DNA of 64,000 bases from Nocardioides soli (GTDB taxonomy: Bacteria > Actinomycetota > Actinomycetes > Propionibacteriales > Nocardioidaceae), in NCBI RefSeq assembly GCF_014191495.1, contig NZ_JACHWR010000002.1, positions 1,550,001-1,614,000 on the forward strand. Reading direction: 5' to 3'. Positions 27,358 to 34,782 of the stretch are shown here, piece after piece (the stretch's first letter is position 1; each line of letters starts with the position of its first letter). Below the pieces are notes generated by a model. It had not been told where the DNA came from, did no database searches, and saw only the letters and a program-made list of their open reading frames with translations. A program made the translations under genes and the position numbers.

Positions 27358-27504
27358 ATGAACGCTCAGAGCCCTCGTGTCCCTGTGGGACGGGTGGCCG
27401 GTCCCGACGAGATCGTTGCGACAGCACTCCTCCTCGTGGGCGACCTGACGGCGCACGTGAGGAGCAGCCGGGTCGTCGTGGGCGGCGGAGTCCCGCTGTC
27501 ATGA
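27358..27504 (+). CDS. 48-residue protein resembling the C-terminus of short-chain dehydrogenases
   Basis: 48 residues (MNAQSPRVPVGRVAGPDEI..., ending VVVGGGVPLS). The pattern GR-x-x-x-P-(D/E)-E-I-x5-LLL-x-D-x-T-A-x-V-x3-R-VVVGGG corresponds to the last 45 or so residues of classical SDR enzymes; the catalytic YxxxK and the Rossmann glycines are absent. Nevertheless it has its own excellent ribosome site (GGGAGG, seven bases before the ATG), a DevR-type box 58 bp upstream, and an ATGA overlap with the next gene. It is either a remnant now serving as a leader for the membrane protein or a functional microprotein. Confidence 0.55.
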   Translation: MNAQSPRVPVGRVAGPDEIVATALLLVGDLTAHVRSSRVVVGGGVPLS

Positions 27505-28517
27505 CCGGCCGCGGGTGGCCGACCGTCGTGAGGGGCGACGACCCGCACGCGGTGTCCCTCGACGTCCTCGTCGAGGGCTGGCTCGAGGCCGGGTTGATCA
27601 CCGCGGACCAGGCCGACCGGATGGTCGCCGCCGTGGGACGGGTCCCGACGACAGGTCACCGGCTCGCACCGCTCGCCGTAGAGGCCCTGGCGTATGTCGG
27701 TGGTGCGGTGGTGCTTGCGGGGTGCGGCCTGCTGTCCGCGTCCTTCTGGGCGGACCTGCCGGACGTGGCCCGCTTCGCGGTGGTCGGCGTCGCTGCCCTG
27801 CTGCTCCTGCTGGCCGGCGCCGCCGTCCCACGCCGACTCGCCGCTGCAGGACGACGAGTGCGGTCGGTGTTGTGGCTCGCGTCGACGGTGGCGTGGGCGG
27901 GAGCGGCTGCCGTCCTGCTCGACGACGTGCTCGCATCCGAGGGGCTGGACTCGGCCACGACGGCGGTCCTGGTCGCCGCGGCCACGCTGACCTACGCGGC
28001 GGGGCTGTGGGCGGCGCTCAGGTACGGCCTCCAACAGGCGGCGACACTGGCCGCGGCCGCGGCCCTTGCCGCGGCGCTCGCCGTCCGGCTGGACCTACCC
28101 GGCGAGCCCGGTCTGGGGGTCTGGATCGTCGGCGCCTCGTGGTTCGGGCTCGGCTGGTTGCGGGTGATAACGCCGTGTGAGACTCCGATCGCACTCGGTG
28201 CCGCCGCCGCGGTCGTGGGCGCCATGACCACCGCGGCCTCGGACCTGGGGATGGCGCTCACGCTCACCACCGTCGTCGCGGTCATTGCGGCGGCGGTGAT
28301 CCGGCGCGACCTCGTGCTGCTCGGCCTCGGCACGGTGGCCGCGCTGCTCAACGCGCCGGCGGCGATCGGACGGTGGTTCGCCGGCTCGGCCGCCGCCGCG
28401 CTGGTGCTGGTCATCGTCGGTTGTGGCCTCGTCGCGATCGCGATCTGGATGGCTCGCCGGGCCTGGCCCCGAGCAGGAGGCCCGGATCGCGCCCGGAGCA
28501 CGACCGTCGCTCCATGA
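27501..28517 (+). CDS. Polytopic membrane protein, DUF2157-like
   Basis: 338 residues. A soluble N-terminal stretch (about 1-60, DVLVEGWLEAGLITADQADRMVAAVG) is followed by eight to ten hydrophobic helices (ALAYVGGAVVLAGCGLLSASFW through ALVLVIVGCGLVAIAIWMARRAW). The N-terminal linker plus multiple short helices resembles the DUF2157 group of predicted membrane proteins; the assignment is tentative. The ATG at 27501 overlaps the stop of the 48-residue protein (ATGA), so translation is probably coupled. After the stop, a 24-codon ATGA-overlapping ORF (28514) is too short to support. Function is unknown. Confidence 0.65.
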   Translation: MTGRGWPTVVRGDDPHAVSLDVLVEGWLEAGLITADQADRMVAAVGRVPTTGHRLAPLAVEALAYVGGAVVLAGCGLLSASFWADLPDVARFAVVGVAALLLLLAGAAVPRRLAAAGRRVRSVLWLASTVAWAGAAAVLLDDVLASEGLDSATTAVLVAAATLTYAAGLWAALRYGLQQAATLAAAAALAAALAVRLDLPGEPGLGVWIVGASWFGLGWLRVITPCETPIALGAAAAVVGAMTTAASDLGMALTLTTVVAVIAAAVIRRDLVLLGLGTVAALLNAPAAIGRWFAGSAAAALVLVIVGCGLVAIAIWMARRAWPRAGGPDRARSTTVAP

Positions 28518-28690
28518 CGCCGAGCCGCGATCCGACGGGCGGATCCAGCGAAGTCGCCCGGGCGTGGCGGGAAGGGGACGTGCGGTGAGCGGATGGGAGA
28601 TCGGGCAGGACCGAGGTCGCCGGCGGTGTGAGGGAGCTTCCGCTGGGGCCGGGCCGTCCCGGTGGACGGGAGCCTCGGCGCCGCGCGAGA

Positions 28691-29179
28691 TCACCCAGCG
28701 CTCTCGGTCTGGTCGCCCCAGGCGGCACGTGCTCCCGAGTCGCCCACCCGGTAGACCTGCACTGAGGCGGCGACCGCAGCCACGAGGGCGAGTGCAGCGA
28801 CCGTTCGGATCACCGGGGACCTGCCCTCGACGGTCTCGGCAGACGCATCAGAAGCGGGGTGCAGGCGTTGGCGGTCCAGCCACACCAGCACCGTGCTGAG
28901 GATCAGGAGCGGCAGGGCGAACCAGATGAGCTGGTCACCGAGCTCCGCGTGCGCGCCGGGGTCGCCGACGTGCTCTTCGAGCGCCTCACCGCTGGAGGTG
29001 GCGACGGGAATGAGCGCGGTGGCGACGGCCGCGCACGCCACGACGAGTACGCCGTACCGCGCGCGCCACCGCGGACGGACGGCGATGGCGATGGTGCCGA
29101 CGCAGGCCAGCGGGAGCAGCACGACGACGGCGTGCACCACGAGCGGGTGGACGGGCAGTCCGTTGATGAGGTCGAACAC
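28691..29179 (-). CDS. DUF2231-type membrane protein
   Basis: 162 residues, four predicted membrane helices. The signature at the start, FDLINGLPVHPLVVHAVVVLLPLACVG, is typical of DUF2231 proteins, with the HPLVVH histidines that may bind heme. GDQLIWFALPLLILSTVLVW and a C-terminal helix follow. GTG start at 29179, with AGGAGATCC upstream. It is 49 bp downstream of the NuoF-like gene in the same orientation. A membrane redox role with the neighbouring cytochrome and flavoproteins is an inference from context. A gap of about 170 bp to 28517 contains only GC-rich inverted stretches. Confidence 0.78.
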   Translation of the reverse strand: MFDLINGLPVHPLVVHAVVVLLPLACVGTIAIAVRPRWRARYGVLVVACAAVATALIPVATSSGEALEEHVGDPGAHAELGDQLIWFALPLLILSTVLVWLDRQRLHPASDASAETVEGRSPVIRTVAALALVAAVAASVQVYRVGDSGARAAWGDQTESAG

Positions 29180-29228
29180 GACGGATCTCCTGACGGTGTG
29201 ATGGGCGATCGCAGGGTGCAGGGCGAGG

Positions 29229-30686
29229 TCAGCGGGGGGCTTCGAGGCGGAGCGCCAGCCGTGGACAGGTGGCGGCCGCGCGGCGGGCATGGGGGAGGAG
29301 TCCGGCGTCGATCCGAGGATCGGCGATGACGGGGAAGCCGTGCTCGTCGAGTCCGATGCGCTCGGGGAGCAGGCGGGCGCACAGGCCGAGTCCGTCGCAG
29401 CGCGTCCAGTCGATCTCGAGGTGGCGGTCGCCGGTCATGCCGCCGCCCCCCGTCCGGTCGTCGTCGGGACCGGTCGGCAGGGCTCCCAGGAGCGGGCGGC
29501 CACAGTGACCGCGCGCCCGGTGTGCGGCGATCTCCGTGCCGAGCACGTCGAGAGCCGAGCTGACGAAGCTCGCGGCGCCGTCGGGGTGGCCGCAGGCGCC
29601 CCGACCGCGCAGCAGCCCGGCGCGTGCCCGCGCGTCTGCCTCCAGAGGCGCCCCGGCCGCGAGATGGGCCAGCGTGTCGGCCAGCATAGGAAGGCCGAGG
29701 AGGCAGGGGCCGCATTGGCCGGCGCTCTCGCCGGCCAGCCACCGGACGACCATCGTGACCTCGCCGAGCGCGCAGGTCTCCCGCGGTAGGCGGGCGAGCA
29801 CTCCAGCGTTCAGTGGCACCTCAGCAGCCCGCAGCGACGGGCGGGTGACCACGAGGTCGCCGGGGCCGTCGACCCAGGTGCCGTGGTAGCCGCCCACCAG
29901 GACGGGCCCTGGCTCGGGACCGACCAGTGCGGCGAGCGGTAGCCCGGTGGGGACCTCGACCACCCCCGGGCGCCGGGTGGCACCGACCAGGGTGAGCAAC
30001 GTCGTGCCCGGCTCGTCGGTGGCACCGACGGAGGCGTACTGGTCGGTGCCGAGGCTCAGCAGCAGCGCGATCTGTGCGAAGGTCTCGACGTTCGAGGCGA
30101 AGGTCGGACGGCCGCCGATGCCGTGCTCGGTCGGCAGGACGCGCCGGCCAGGTGGGAGCGCCGGCCCGCCGGAGAGCGCCCGGGTCAGCGCGCGGACCTC
30201 TCCGCCGACGAAGCCGTGGTCGTGGCGGACCAGGCGGACCGGGCGGCCGTCGTCGCGCTCGCGCAGGGCCGCCGCGAGCGAGTGGTGAGCCGCCGGGTCC
30301 TGGACGGCGATGGTGACCCGGTCCGTGCCGAGTGCCCGCGCGACGGTCAGGGCGCCGTCGATCACGAGGTGGGGTGCCAGACGCAGGAGCACGCGGTCCT
30401 TGTGGCTTGCCGGCTCGCCCTCGGTGCCGTTGGCCAGGACATGGGTGTCGCGGCCCGTGGGCACGGCCCGCAGCTTGGCCGCGACGGGGAAGGCCGCGCC
30501 ACCGCGCCCCAGCAGGTGGACGGCATCGAGGGCGTCGACGAGCCGGCGGGCGTCGTACGGATGCCGGGGCCCGTGCACCGCTCGGTGCCCGCGGAGGTCG
30601 AGCCGGCCTCGGCCGGTGCCGGCGAGCAGGCGCGCGGTGCCCCACGCGGTGGCGCCGAGCGCTGGGGAGCCAGAGGTGGTGGTCAT
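29229..30686 (-). CDS. NuoF-like flavoprotein with SLBB domain fused to a 3-Cys ferredoxin
   Basis: 485 residues. The flavin/NADH part matches the 51-kDa subunit of complex I: LLGRGGAAFPVAAKLRAV and NGTEGEPASHKDRVLL. An SLBB segment follows (TTLLTLVGATRRPGVVEVPTG). The N3 iron-sulfur region reads ESAGQCGPCLLG...GRGACGHP, so the first of the four Cys ligands is Ala. The last 65 residues form a ferredoxin-like domain with CDGLGLC and ATCP, three cysteines, suggesting [3Fe-4S]. This is not complex I itself: no other nuo genes are here. It probably feeds electrons to the membrane cytochrome next door. The ATG at 30686 overlaps the upstream stop (ATGA). Confidence 0.75.
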   Translation of the reverse strand: MTTTSGSPALGATAWGTARLLAGTGRGRLDLRGHRAVHGPRHPYDARRLVDALDAVHLLGRGGAAFPVAAKLRAVPTGRDTHVLANGTEGEPASHKDRVLLRLAPHLVIDGALTVARALGTDRVTIAVQDPAAHHSLAAALRERDDGRPVRLVRHDHGFVGGEVRALTRALSGGPALPPGRRVLPTEHGIGGRPTFASNVETFAQIALLLSLGTDQYASVGATDEPGTTLLTLVGATRRPGVVEVPTGLPLAALVGPEPGPVLVGGYHGTWVDGPGDLVVTRPSLRAAEVPLNAGVLARLPRETCALGEVTMVVRWLAGESAGQCGPCLLGLPMLADTLAHLAAGAPLEADARARAGLLRGRGACGHPDGAASFVSSALDVLGTEIAAHRARGHCGRPLLGALPTGPDDDRTGGGGMTGDRHLEIDWTRCDGLGLCARLLPERIGLDEHGFPVIADPRIDAGLLPHARRAAATCPRLALRLEAPR

Positions 30687-31294
30687 CGGTGTCCTCCTGC
30701 CAGGGTGGGCGGCCGGTCAGGTGACCGATCTCGGCGAGCGCGTCGCGCGGTGGGGAGCGCCGCGGTGCGCGCCCGGACGCCCGCGACCACCCGGGCGGCG
30801 ACGGCACCGGCGACGGCGAGAGCACTGCCGCCGTAGAGCAGGGGCGCCCAGGTGGTGCCGGTGTCAGTGCCGGCCAGTACGCCGTGGACCATCGCGAGCG
30901 CCCAGGCGGCGTACGCCGAGAGGTGGATCGCGCGCCAGGCGCGGGCGGTGGCGGCGCTCGCCGCCATCCGGCCGCGCAGGGTGCCGGATGCGGCGGCGAC
31001 CAGGAAGGAGTACGCCGCGAGCGTGCCCAGTCCGAGAGCCACGCCGCGGTAGCCCGCCGTGAAGGGCACCAGGGCGCCACCGATGCTCACGTCGACGAAG
31101 CGGTCGGTGACGAGCAGGATGACGTGCAGCGCCAGCAGCGCGAGGGTGACCACGGCCGCGGAGCGGTGCACCAGCTGGGCGATGATCCGGCGGTCGCCCC
31201 ACGAGGCAGGGCCCGCGGCACCCAGCGCGACGGTCACGGAGGCCGTGAGCAGGGCGACGAACCCGGCTGCCCGGGCCAGGAACCAGGGCGTCAC
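30683..31294 (-). CDS. Ferric-reductase-like transmembrane cytochrome
   Basis: 203 residues, about six membrane helices. Two pairs of histidines lie 13-14 residues apart within helices (HRSAAVVTLALLALH and HLSAYAAWALAMVH), the spacing used for two stacked b-hemes in ferric reductase-like/NOX proteins. There is no C-terminal FAD/NAD domain, so electrons must come from a separate protein, such as the NuoF-like one encoded next. The GTG at 31294 overlaps the ApbE stop (GTGA). It likely conducts electrons across the membrane to an outside flavin; the acceptor is unknown. Confidence 0.8.
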   Translation of the reverse strand: MTPWFLARAAGFVALLTASVTVALGAAGPASWGDRRIIAQLVHRSAAVVTLALLALHVILLVTDRFVDVSIGGALVPFTAGYRGVALGLGTLAAYSFLVAAASGTLRGRMAASAATARAWRAIHLSAYAAWALAMVHGVLAGTDTGTTWAPLLYGGSALAVAGAVAARVVAGVRARTAALPTARRARRDRSPDRPPTLAGGHR

Positions 31295-32220
31295 GCCGCC
31301 ACCCCGCCCGACCGGGGAGAACGGGGCCACAGGGCAGTGGTGGCGACGTGACCGTCGGTGGTCACCCACCGGGCGGCGTGCGCCGCGAGGCGGGCCGGTG
31401 CTCCGGCGCCCCAGACCAGAGCGGCGGTGCTGAGCGTGTTCGCCTCCAGGCAGGTCGCCGCCGCGACGGTGGCGGTGCGTAGCGGGGAGGCCGCCGGCCG
31501 GCCGGTCTCCGGGTCGATCACGTGGTGGCGCTCGCCGTCCGGTCCCGGCCAGCGCCGCGCGCGTGTCGAGGAGGTGGCGAGCCCGCCGCGTGGCAAGGAG
31601 ACGACCTCACCGGGCCCACCCTCGCGCTCGCTGACGAGCACCGGCCACGCCGGGCCGTCGCCCGCGACCGCGACGTCGCCTCCGAGGGCGACCAGCGCCG
31701 GCCGACCGAGCGTCCGCGCCAGCAACGCGGCCGCCGCGTCGGCGGTCCACGCCTTGGCGGTCGCCCCGAGGTCCAGCGCCATTCCGGTCGGCACGCCGAG
31801 GAGGCCCAGACCCCGGTCGACGCGCACGGCCCGCCAGTCCGCCGCGCGCGGGGCGGGGTCCGCCGCGGTCCGGGGCGGGCGCACCCGGAGAAGGTCGATG
31901 TCGGCGTCGTAGCCCGCGTGCTCCAAGTGCCGGCCGACCGTCGGGTCGCAGGCGCCGGAGGTTCGGCGGGCCGCGTCGATCGCGACGCCGAGGAGCTCGA
32001 GGGTCAGCGGCCGCACCGGCACGAGCCGGCCGGCCGCGGCGTTGACCCGCGACAGGTCGCTGTCGGGGGCGAAGCGGCTACTGGCGGCCGCCACGTCGTC
32101 CATCAGCGAGCGCACGAGCCCCTCGGCACGGGCCGCGAGAGCGGGGTCGGGTGTGGGACGGCCGTCGGCCACGACGACGCGGACGGTGCAGGACCAGTCC
32201 CGCCACTGCAGCGTGCTCAT
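31291..32220 (-). CDS. apbE: FAD:protein FMN transferase (ApbE)
   Basis: 309 residues. The ApbE core is clear: SSRFAPDSDLSRVNAAAG, SGACDPTVGRHLEHAGYD, ALDLGATAKAWTADAAAALL, LVALGGDVAVAG, and the Mg-site HHVIDPETGRPA. ApbE attaches FMN covalently to Thr/Ser of extracytoplasmic proteins such as NqrC/RnfG or FMN-bind domains. No S/T-G-A-T type acceptor motif is visible in the neighbouring proteins, so the substrate is probably encoded elsewhere. No obvious signal peptide; many actinobacterial ApbEs lack a lipobox. The ATG at 32220 overlaps the stop of the small exported protein (ATGA). Confidence 0.88.
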   Translation of the reverse strand: MSTLQWRDWSCTVRVVVADGRPTPDPALAARAEGLVRSLMDDVAAASSRFAPDSDLSRVNAAAGRLVPVRPLTLELLGVAIDAARRTSGACDPTVGRHLEHAGYDADIDLLRVRPPRTAADPAPRAADWRAVRVDRGLGLLGVPTGMALDLGATAKAWTADAAAALLARTLGRPALVALGGDVAVAGDGPAWPVLVSEREGGPGEVVSLPRGGLATSSTRARRWPGPDGERHHVIDPETGRPAASPLRTATVAAATCLEANTLSTAALVWGAGAPARLAAHAARWVTTDGHVATTALWPRSPRSGGVAA

Positions 32221-32483
32221 GAGGAGTGGCTCCCCGCGACCGGGCCGCTCGGCACCTGGATCCCGCCGAGCGTCGGGCCTGCGGGCCTGTTCGAGCCGCC
32301 GGACGGCGTCGACGACCCGGACCCGTCGGTGGTCGTGGGGGCGCCGGCGCCGGAGCTCGCGTGGGCCGCGGCGACCGTGAGGGCGCCGGTCGCCGACGCG
32401 GCGGCGATCACCACGCCGGCTGTGGCGATGCGGGCGCGGGTGAGGAGTGTCTGGCGCGGGGCCGCGGTGCGGGTGGCTCTCAT
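32217..32483 (-). CDS. Small exported or membrane-anchored Ser/Gly-rich protein
   Basis: 88 residues. A positively charged start (MRATRTAAPRQTLLTRARIA) leads into one hydrophobic helix (about 20-42) and a flexible Ser/Gly/Pro-rich C-terminus. The helix could be a signal peptide cut after AHA or an anchor. Coupled to apbE by an ATGA overlap, which supports translation, yet no ribosome site precedes the ATG. I looked for a flavinylation motif; TTDGSGSSTP does not fit the known pattern. It could be a spacer or an acceptor in the electron pathway, but function is unknown. Confidence 0.55.
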   Translation of the reverse strand: MRATRTAAPRQTLLTRARIATAGVVIAAASATGALTVAAAHASSGAGAPTTTDGSGSSTPSGGSNRPAGPTLGGIQVPSGPVAGSHSS

Positions 32484-32529
32484 GCGGCGAGCGTGGCTCG
32501 CGATGGCTCAGCCGGCCCCCAAGGCGACC

Positions 32530-32547
32530 TCAAATCGAGGTCAAATC
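32530..32547. promoter_or_regulatory. OmpR-type direct repeat upstream of the apbE operon
   Basis: TCAAATC-GAGG-TCAAATC: two perfect 7-bp direct repeats with a 4-bp spacer, giving the 11-bp period bound by PhoP/OmpR-family dimers. They sit 47-64 bp upstream of the small exported protein start and just past the histidine kinase stop, in otherwise very GC-rich sequence. The adjacent OmpR-type regulator (33899) is the obvious candidate to bind it. Confidence 0.6.
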
Positions 32548-32558
32548 CCCCAGCCGGC

Positions 32559-33902
32559 TCAGGCCGGGCCGAGCCGTAACCGCACCACCGTCCACGCGAT
32601 GCCGTCGCGGTCCGCTCGGAGCACCGACAGCACACCGCCGGAGGCACGCGCACATGCGGCGGCGATGTCGAGGCCGAGCCCCGTGGACCCGCGGTCGCTG
32701 CGCCCGCGGCGTACGGCGTCGGCGTCGAACCCCGGGCCCCGGTCGCAGACCTCGATCAGCACGTGCCCGGGTCGGTCGCCGTCCCGTCTCGCCCAGACGG
32801 CGACGGGCGTTGCGTCGGGGGTGTGCGCGACGGCGTTCTCCAGCAACGCGTCGATCGCCGCGCGCAGGTCGTCGGCAGCGCAGCGGACCTCCGGCAGATC
32901 CGGAGCGATCGCCACCTCCATCGACCTGCCCTGGTCCTCGATCAGCGGTCGCCAGTACGCCGCCGCGGCCGCCGCCACCGGACCGGGCCGGCAGCCGGCC
33001 CGGGTTCCCTCGCGCTCGGAGCGGCGAGCCTGGTGGATGACGGCGGTCAGGGTCCGTTCGAGATTGTCGACGTGCCGCTCCAACAGCTCGCGATCCTCGC
33101 CCCCGGGCAGCGACTCGACGTCCAGGCGCAGGGCGGTCAGGGGGGTGCGCAGCCGGTGCGACATGTCGGCAGCCGTCTCCCGCTCGGCGGCGAGCAGTTC
33201 GTCGATCCGGCCCGCGAGTCCGTTGAGCGCGTGGGCGACGCGGCGGACCTCGGGAGGGCCGATCTCAGGCACCTGGGCGACATCGTCGCCGGCGGCGATC
33301 GTGCCGGCCAGGTCGGCGGTGCGGTCGAGGTCGCGGACCAGCCGCCGCGACACCAGCTCGGCCGCCACGCCGACGATCAGCAGCAGCGCCGCCGCGGCAC
33401 CGGCGAGCGGCAGGGCGCGGGCGGTCACCGTCGACCGCACGTCCGCGTCGCTCGCGAAGGCCAGCACCGATGTCGGACCACCGGGCGTGCGCACGTCGAC
33501 CCGCACCAGCCGGCCGCCGTCCACGGCATCGACGTCGGCCCCGCTCTGCCGCAGGAACGGGCCGTCCCGATCGCCGTCGCCGTCGTCGTCGGGTGGGGCC
33601 GCCCGCAGGGTATCGACCCCCGGCAGTTCGGCGCCGTACGACGTGCCGTCCGGGAGTGTCACCGCGACCGGCGCCGCGTCCTCGCGGTCGTTCACCCGGT
33701 CGACGTACGCCTCGACGTCCGCGCGCGTCGCGTCTGACGCGGAGACGTAGTCGGCCACCCCGCGGGCGGCCTCGACCGCAGCCTGCTCGACGTCCTGGGC
33801 GGCCGAGCGCTGCTCGAGCAGCAGCAGGGGAATGGCGAAGAGCAGCAGGACGGCCAGGGCCGCCCCGACCGTGAGTGACACGATCCGCCCACGCAGGCTC
33901 AC
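32559..33902 (-). CDS. Two-component sensor histidine kinase
   Basis: 447 residues. Membrane helices at about 8-30 and 165-190 enclose an extracytoplasmic sensor region with an unusual acidic cluster (PPDDDGDGDRDGPF), possibly cation-binding. HAMP follows, then HisKA with the phospho-acceptor in AADMSHRLRTPLTALRLD and an HATPase domain (DALLENAVAHTP, DRGPGFD, GSTGLGLDIA). The GTG at 33902 overlaps the regulator stop (GTGA), so the pair is one transcript. The best-placed target is the apbE electron-transfer operon directly downstream, which has an OmpR-type repeat in its promoter. The signal is unknown. Confidence 0.87.
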   Translation of the reverse strand: MSLRGRIVSLTVGAALAVLLLFAIPLLLLEQRSAAQDVEQAAVEAARGVADYVSASDATRADVEAYVDRVNDREDAAPVAVTLPDGTSYGAELPGVDTLRAAPPDDDGDGDRDGPFLRQSGADVDAVDGGRLVRVDVRTPGGPTSVLAFASDADVRSTVTARALPLAGAAAALLLIVGVAAELVSRRLVRDLDRTADLAGTIAAGDDVAQVPEIGPPEVRRVAHALNGLAGRIDELLAAERETAADMSHRLRTPLTALRLDVESLPGGEDRELLERHVDNLERTLTAVIHQARRSEREGTRAGCRPGPVAAAAAAYWRPLIEDQGRSMEVAIAPDLPEVRCAADDLRAAIDALLENAVAHTPDATPVAVWARRDGDRPGHVLIEVCDRGPGFDADAVRRGRSDRGSTGLGLDIAAACARASGGVLSVLRADRDGIAWTVVRLRLGPA

Positions 33903-34588
33903 GACGGGCCGGGACCCACGAGCTTGACGCCCACGCCGCGCACGCTGTGCAGGTAGTGCGGCTCGGCGGCCGTCTCGCCGAGCTTGCGGCGCAGCCACGA
34001 CAGGTGGACATCGACGGTGCGGTCGGCGCCACCCCACGGCTGCTGCCACACCTCGGCCAGGAGCTGCCGCTTCGAGACGACCTGCCCAGGCCGCGACGCG
34101 AGCGCCAACAGGAGGTCGAACTCCTTGCGGTTGAGCTCCACTGGCCTGCCATCGAGCTCGACCGTGCGCGCTACCTCGTCGACGACCAGCCCGCCGACCA
34201 CGATCCGGTGCTCGGCCGGCTCGGCTCGCGCCGTACGCCGCAGCACGGCCCGGATCCGCGCCATCGCCTGGGCCGCCGAGAACGGCTTGATCAGGTAGTC
34301 GTCCGCGCCCGCGTCGAGCAGCCGCACCACCTCGCGATCGTCGTCACGCGCCGTCGCCACGACCACCGGCAGGCCGCTCTGCGCGCGAATCAGCGCCAGC
34401 ACCTCGGTGCCGTCGAGGTCGGGCAGCCCGAGGTCGAGCATCACCGCATCGGGCCGCTCGACGGCCAGCGCCCTGATCGCCTCGACGGCGGTGCCCACCG
34501 TGGAGACCGACGCTCCCTGTTCCATCAGTCCCCGGGCCAGGCTGCGCCGGATCGCCTCGTCGTCCTCGACCAGCAGCAGGTGCACCAC
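33899..34588 (-). CDS. OmpR/PhoB-family response regulator
   Basis: 229 residues. Receiver domain with LLLVEDDEAIRRSL, phospho-acceptor D in VMLDLGLPDLDG, ATARDD and DYLIKPF; winged helix at about 130-225 with ELNRKEFDLLLALASRPGQVVSKRQLLAEVW and RTVDVHLSWLRRKLG. It starts at GTG 34588, directly followed by a second GTG. Cognate kinase next. Predicted to act as a dimer on 11-bp-period direct repeats like those at 32530. Confidence 0.92.
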   Translation of the reverse strand: MVHLLLVEDDEAIRRSLARGLMEQGASVSTVGTAVEAIRALAVERPDAVMLDLGLPDLDGTEVLALIRAQSGLPVVVATARDDDREVVRLLDAGADDYLIKPFSAAQAMARIRAVLRRTARAEPAEHRIVVGGLVVDEVARTVELDGRPVELNRKEFDLLLALASRPGQVVSKRQLLAEVWQQPWGGADRTVDVHLSWLRRKLGETAAEPHYLHSVRGVGVKLVGPGPS

Positions 34589-34687
34589 GACGTAGAGCGT
34601 AGGTCGCCGTCGCGGCGTTCATCGAGATCTCCGATCACGAAGACCTGCGATCACGCCACGGCAGAGCGTGCACCGTCGTCCTGGCAC

Positions 34688-34723
34688 GGACCTAGGTCAG
34701 ACGACCACCGGGTCCTTGTGCCC
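34688..34723. promoter_or_regulatory. Two DevR-type boxes upstream of the E1 alpha gene
   Basis: GGACCTAGGTCA (34688-34699) and GGGTCCTTGTGCCC (34710-34723), centres about 23 bp apart; the second ends 60 bp before the ATG at 34783. The first contains the perfect dyad GACCTAGGTC; the second matches the Hsp20 box at 12 of 14 positions. Tandem boxes on one face of the helix are common in DosR promoters. No other feature is seen in the 34589-34782 gap. Confidence 0.45.
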
Positions 34724-34782
34724 TGTCCGGCCGCTGCGGGCCGCGTGACCGTGGCGAGACGTGCTGCAGACAGGAGAACGGC

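Noticed and set aside
28514..28588. 24-codon ORF overlapping the stop of the DUF2157-like gene
   Set aside because: Too short, no similarity, and ATGA overlaps arise easily by chance in this DNA.
29229..30686. Complex I subunit NuoF proper
   Set aside because: No other nuo genes adjoin, one N3 cluster cysteine is missing and a ferredoxin domain is fused at the C-terminus.
32217..32483. Flavinylation target of ApbE
   Set aside because: The Ser/Gly-rich tail lacks the S/T-G-A-T-type acceptor motif, so I left it as unknown.
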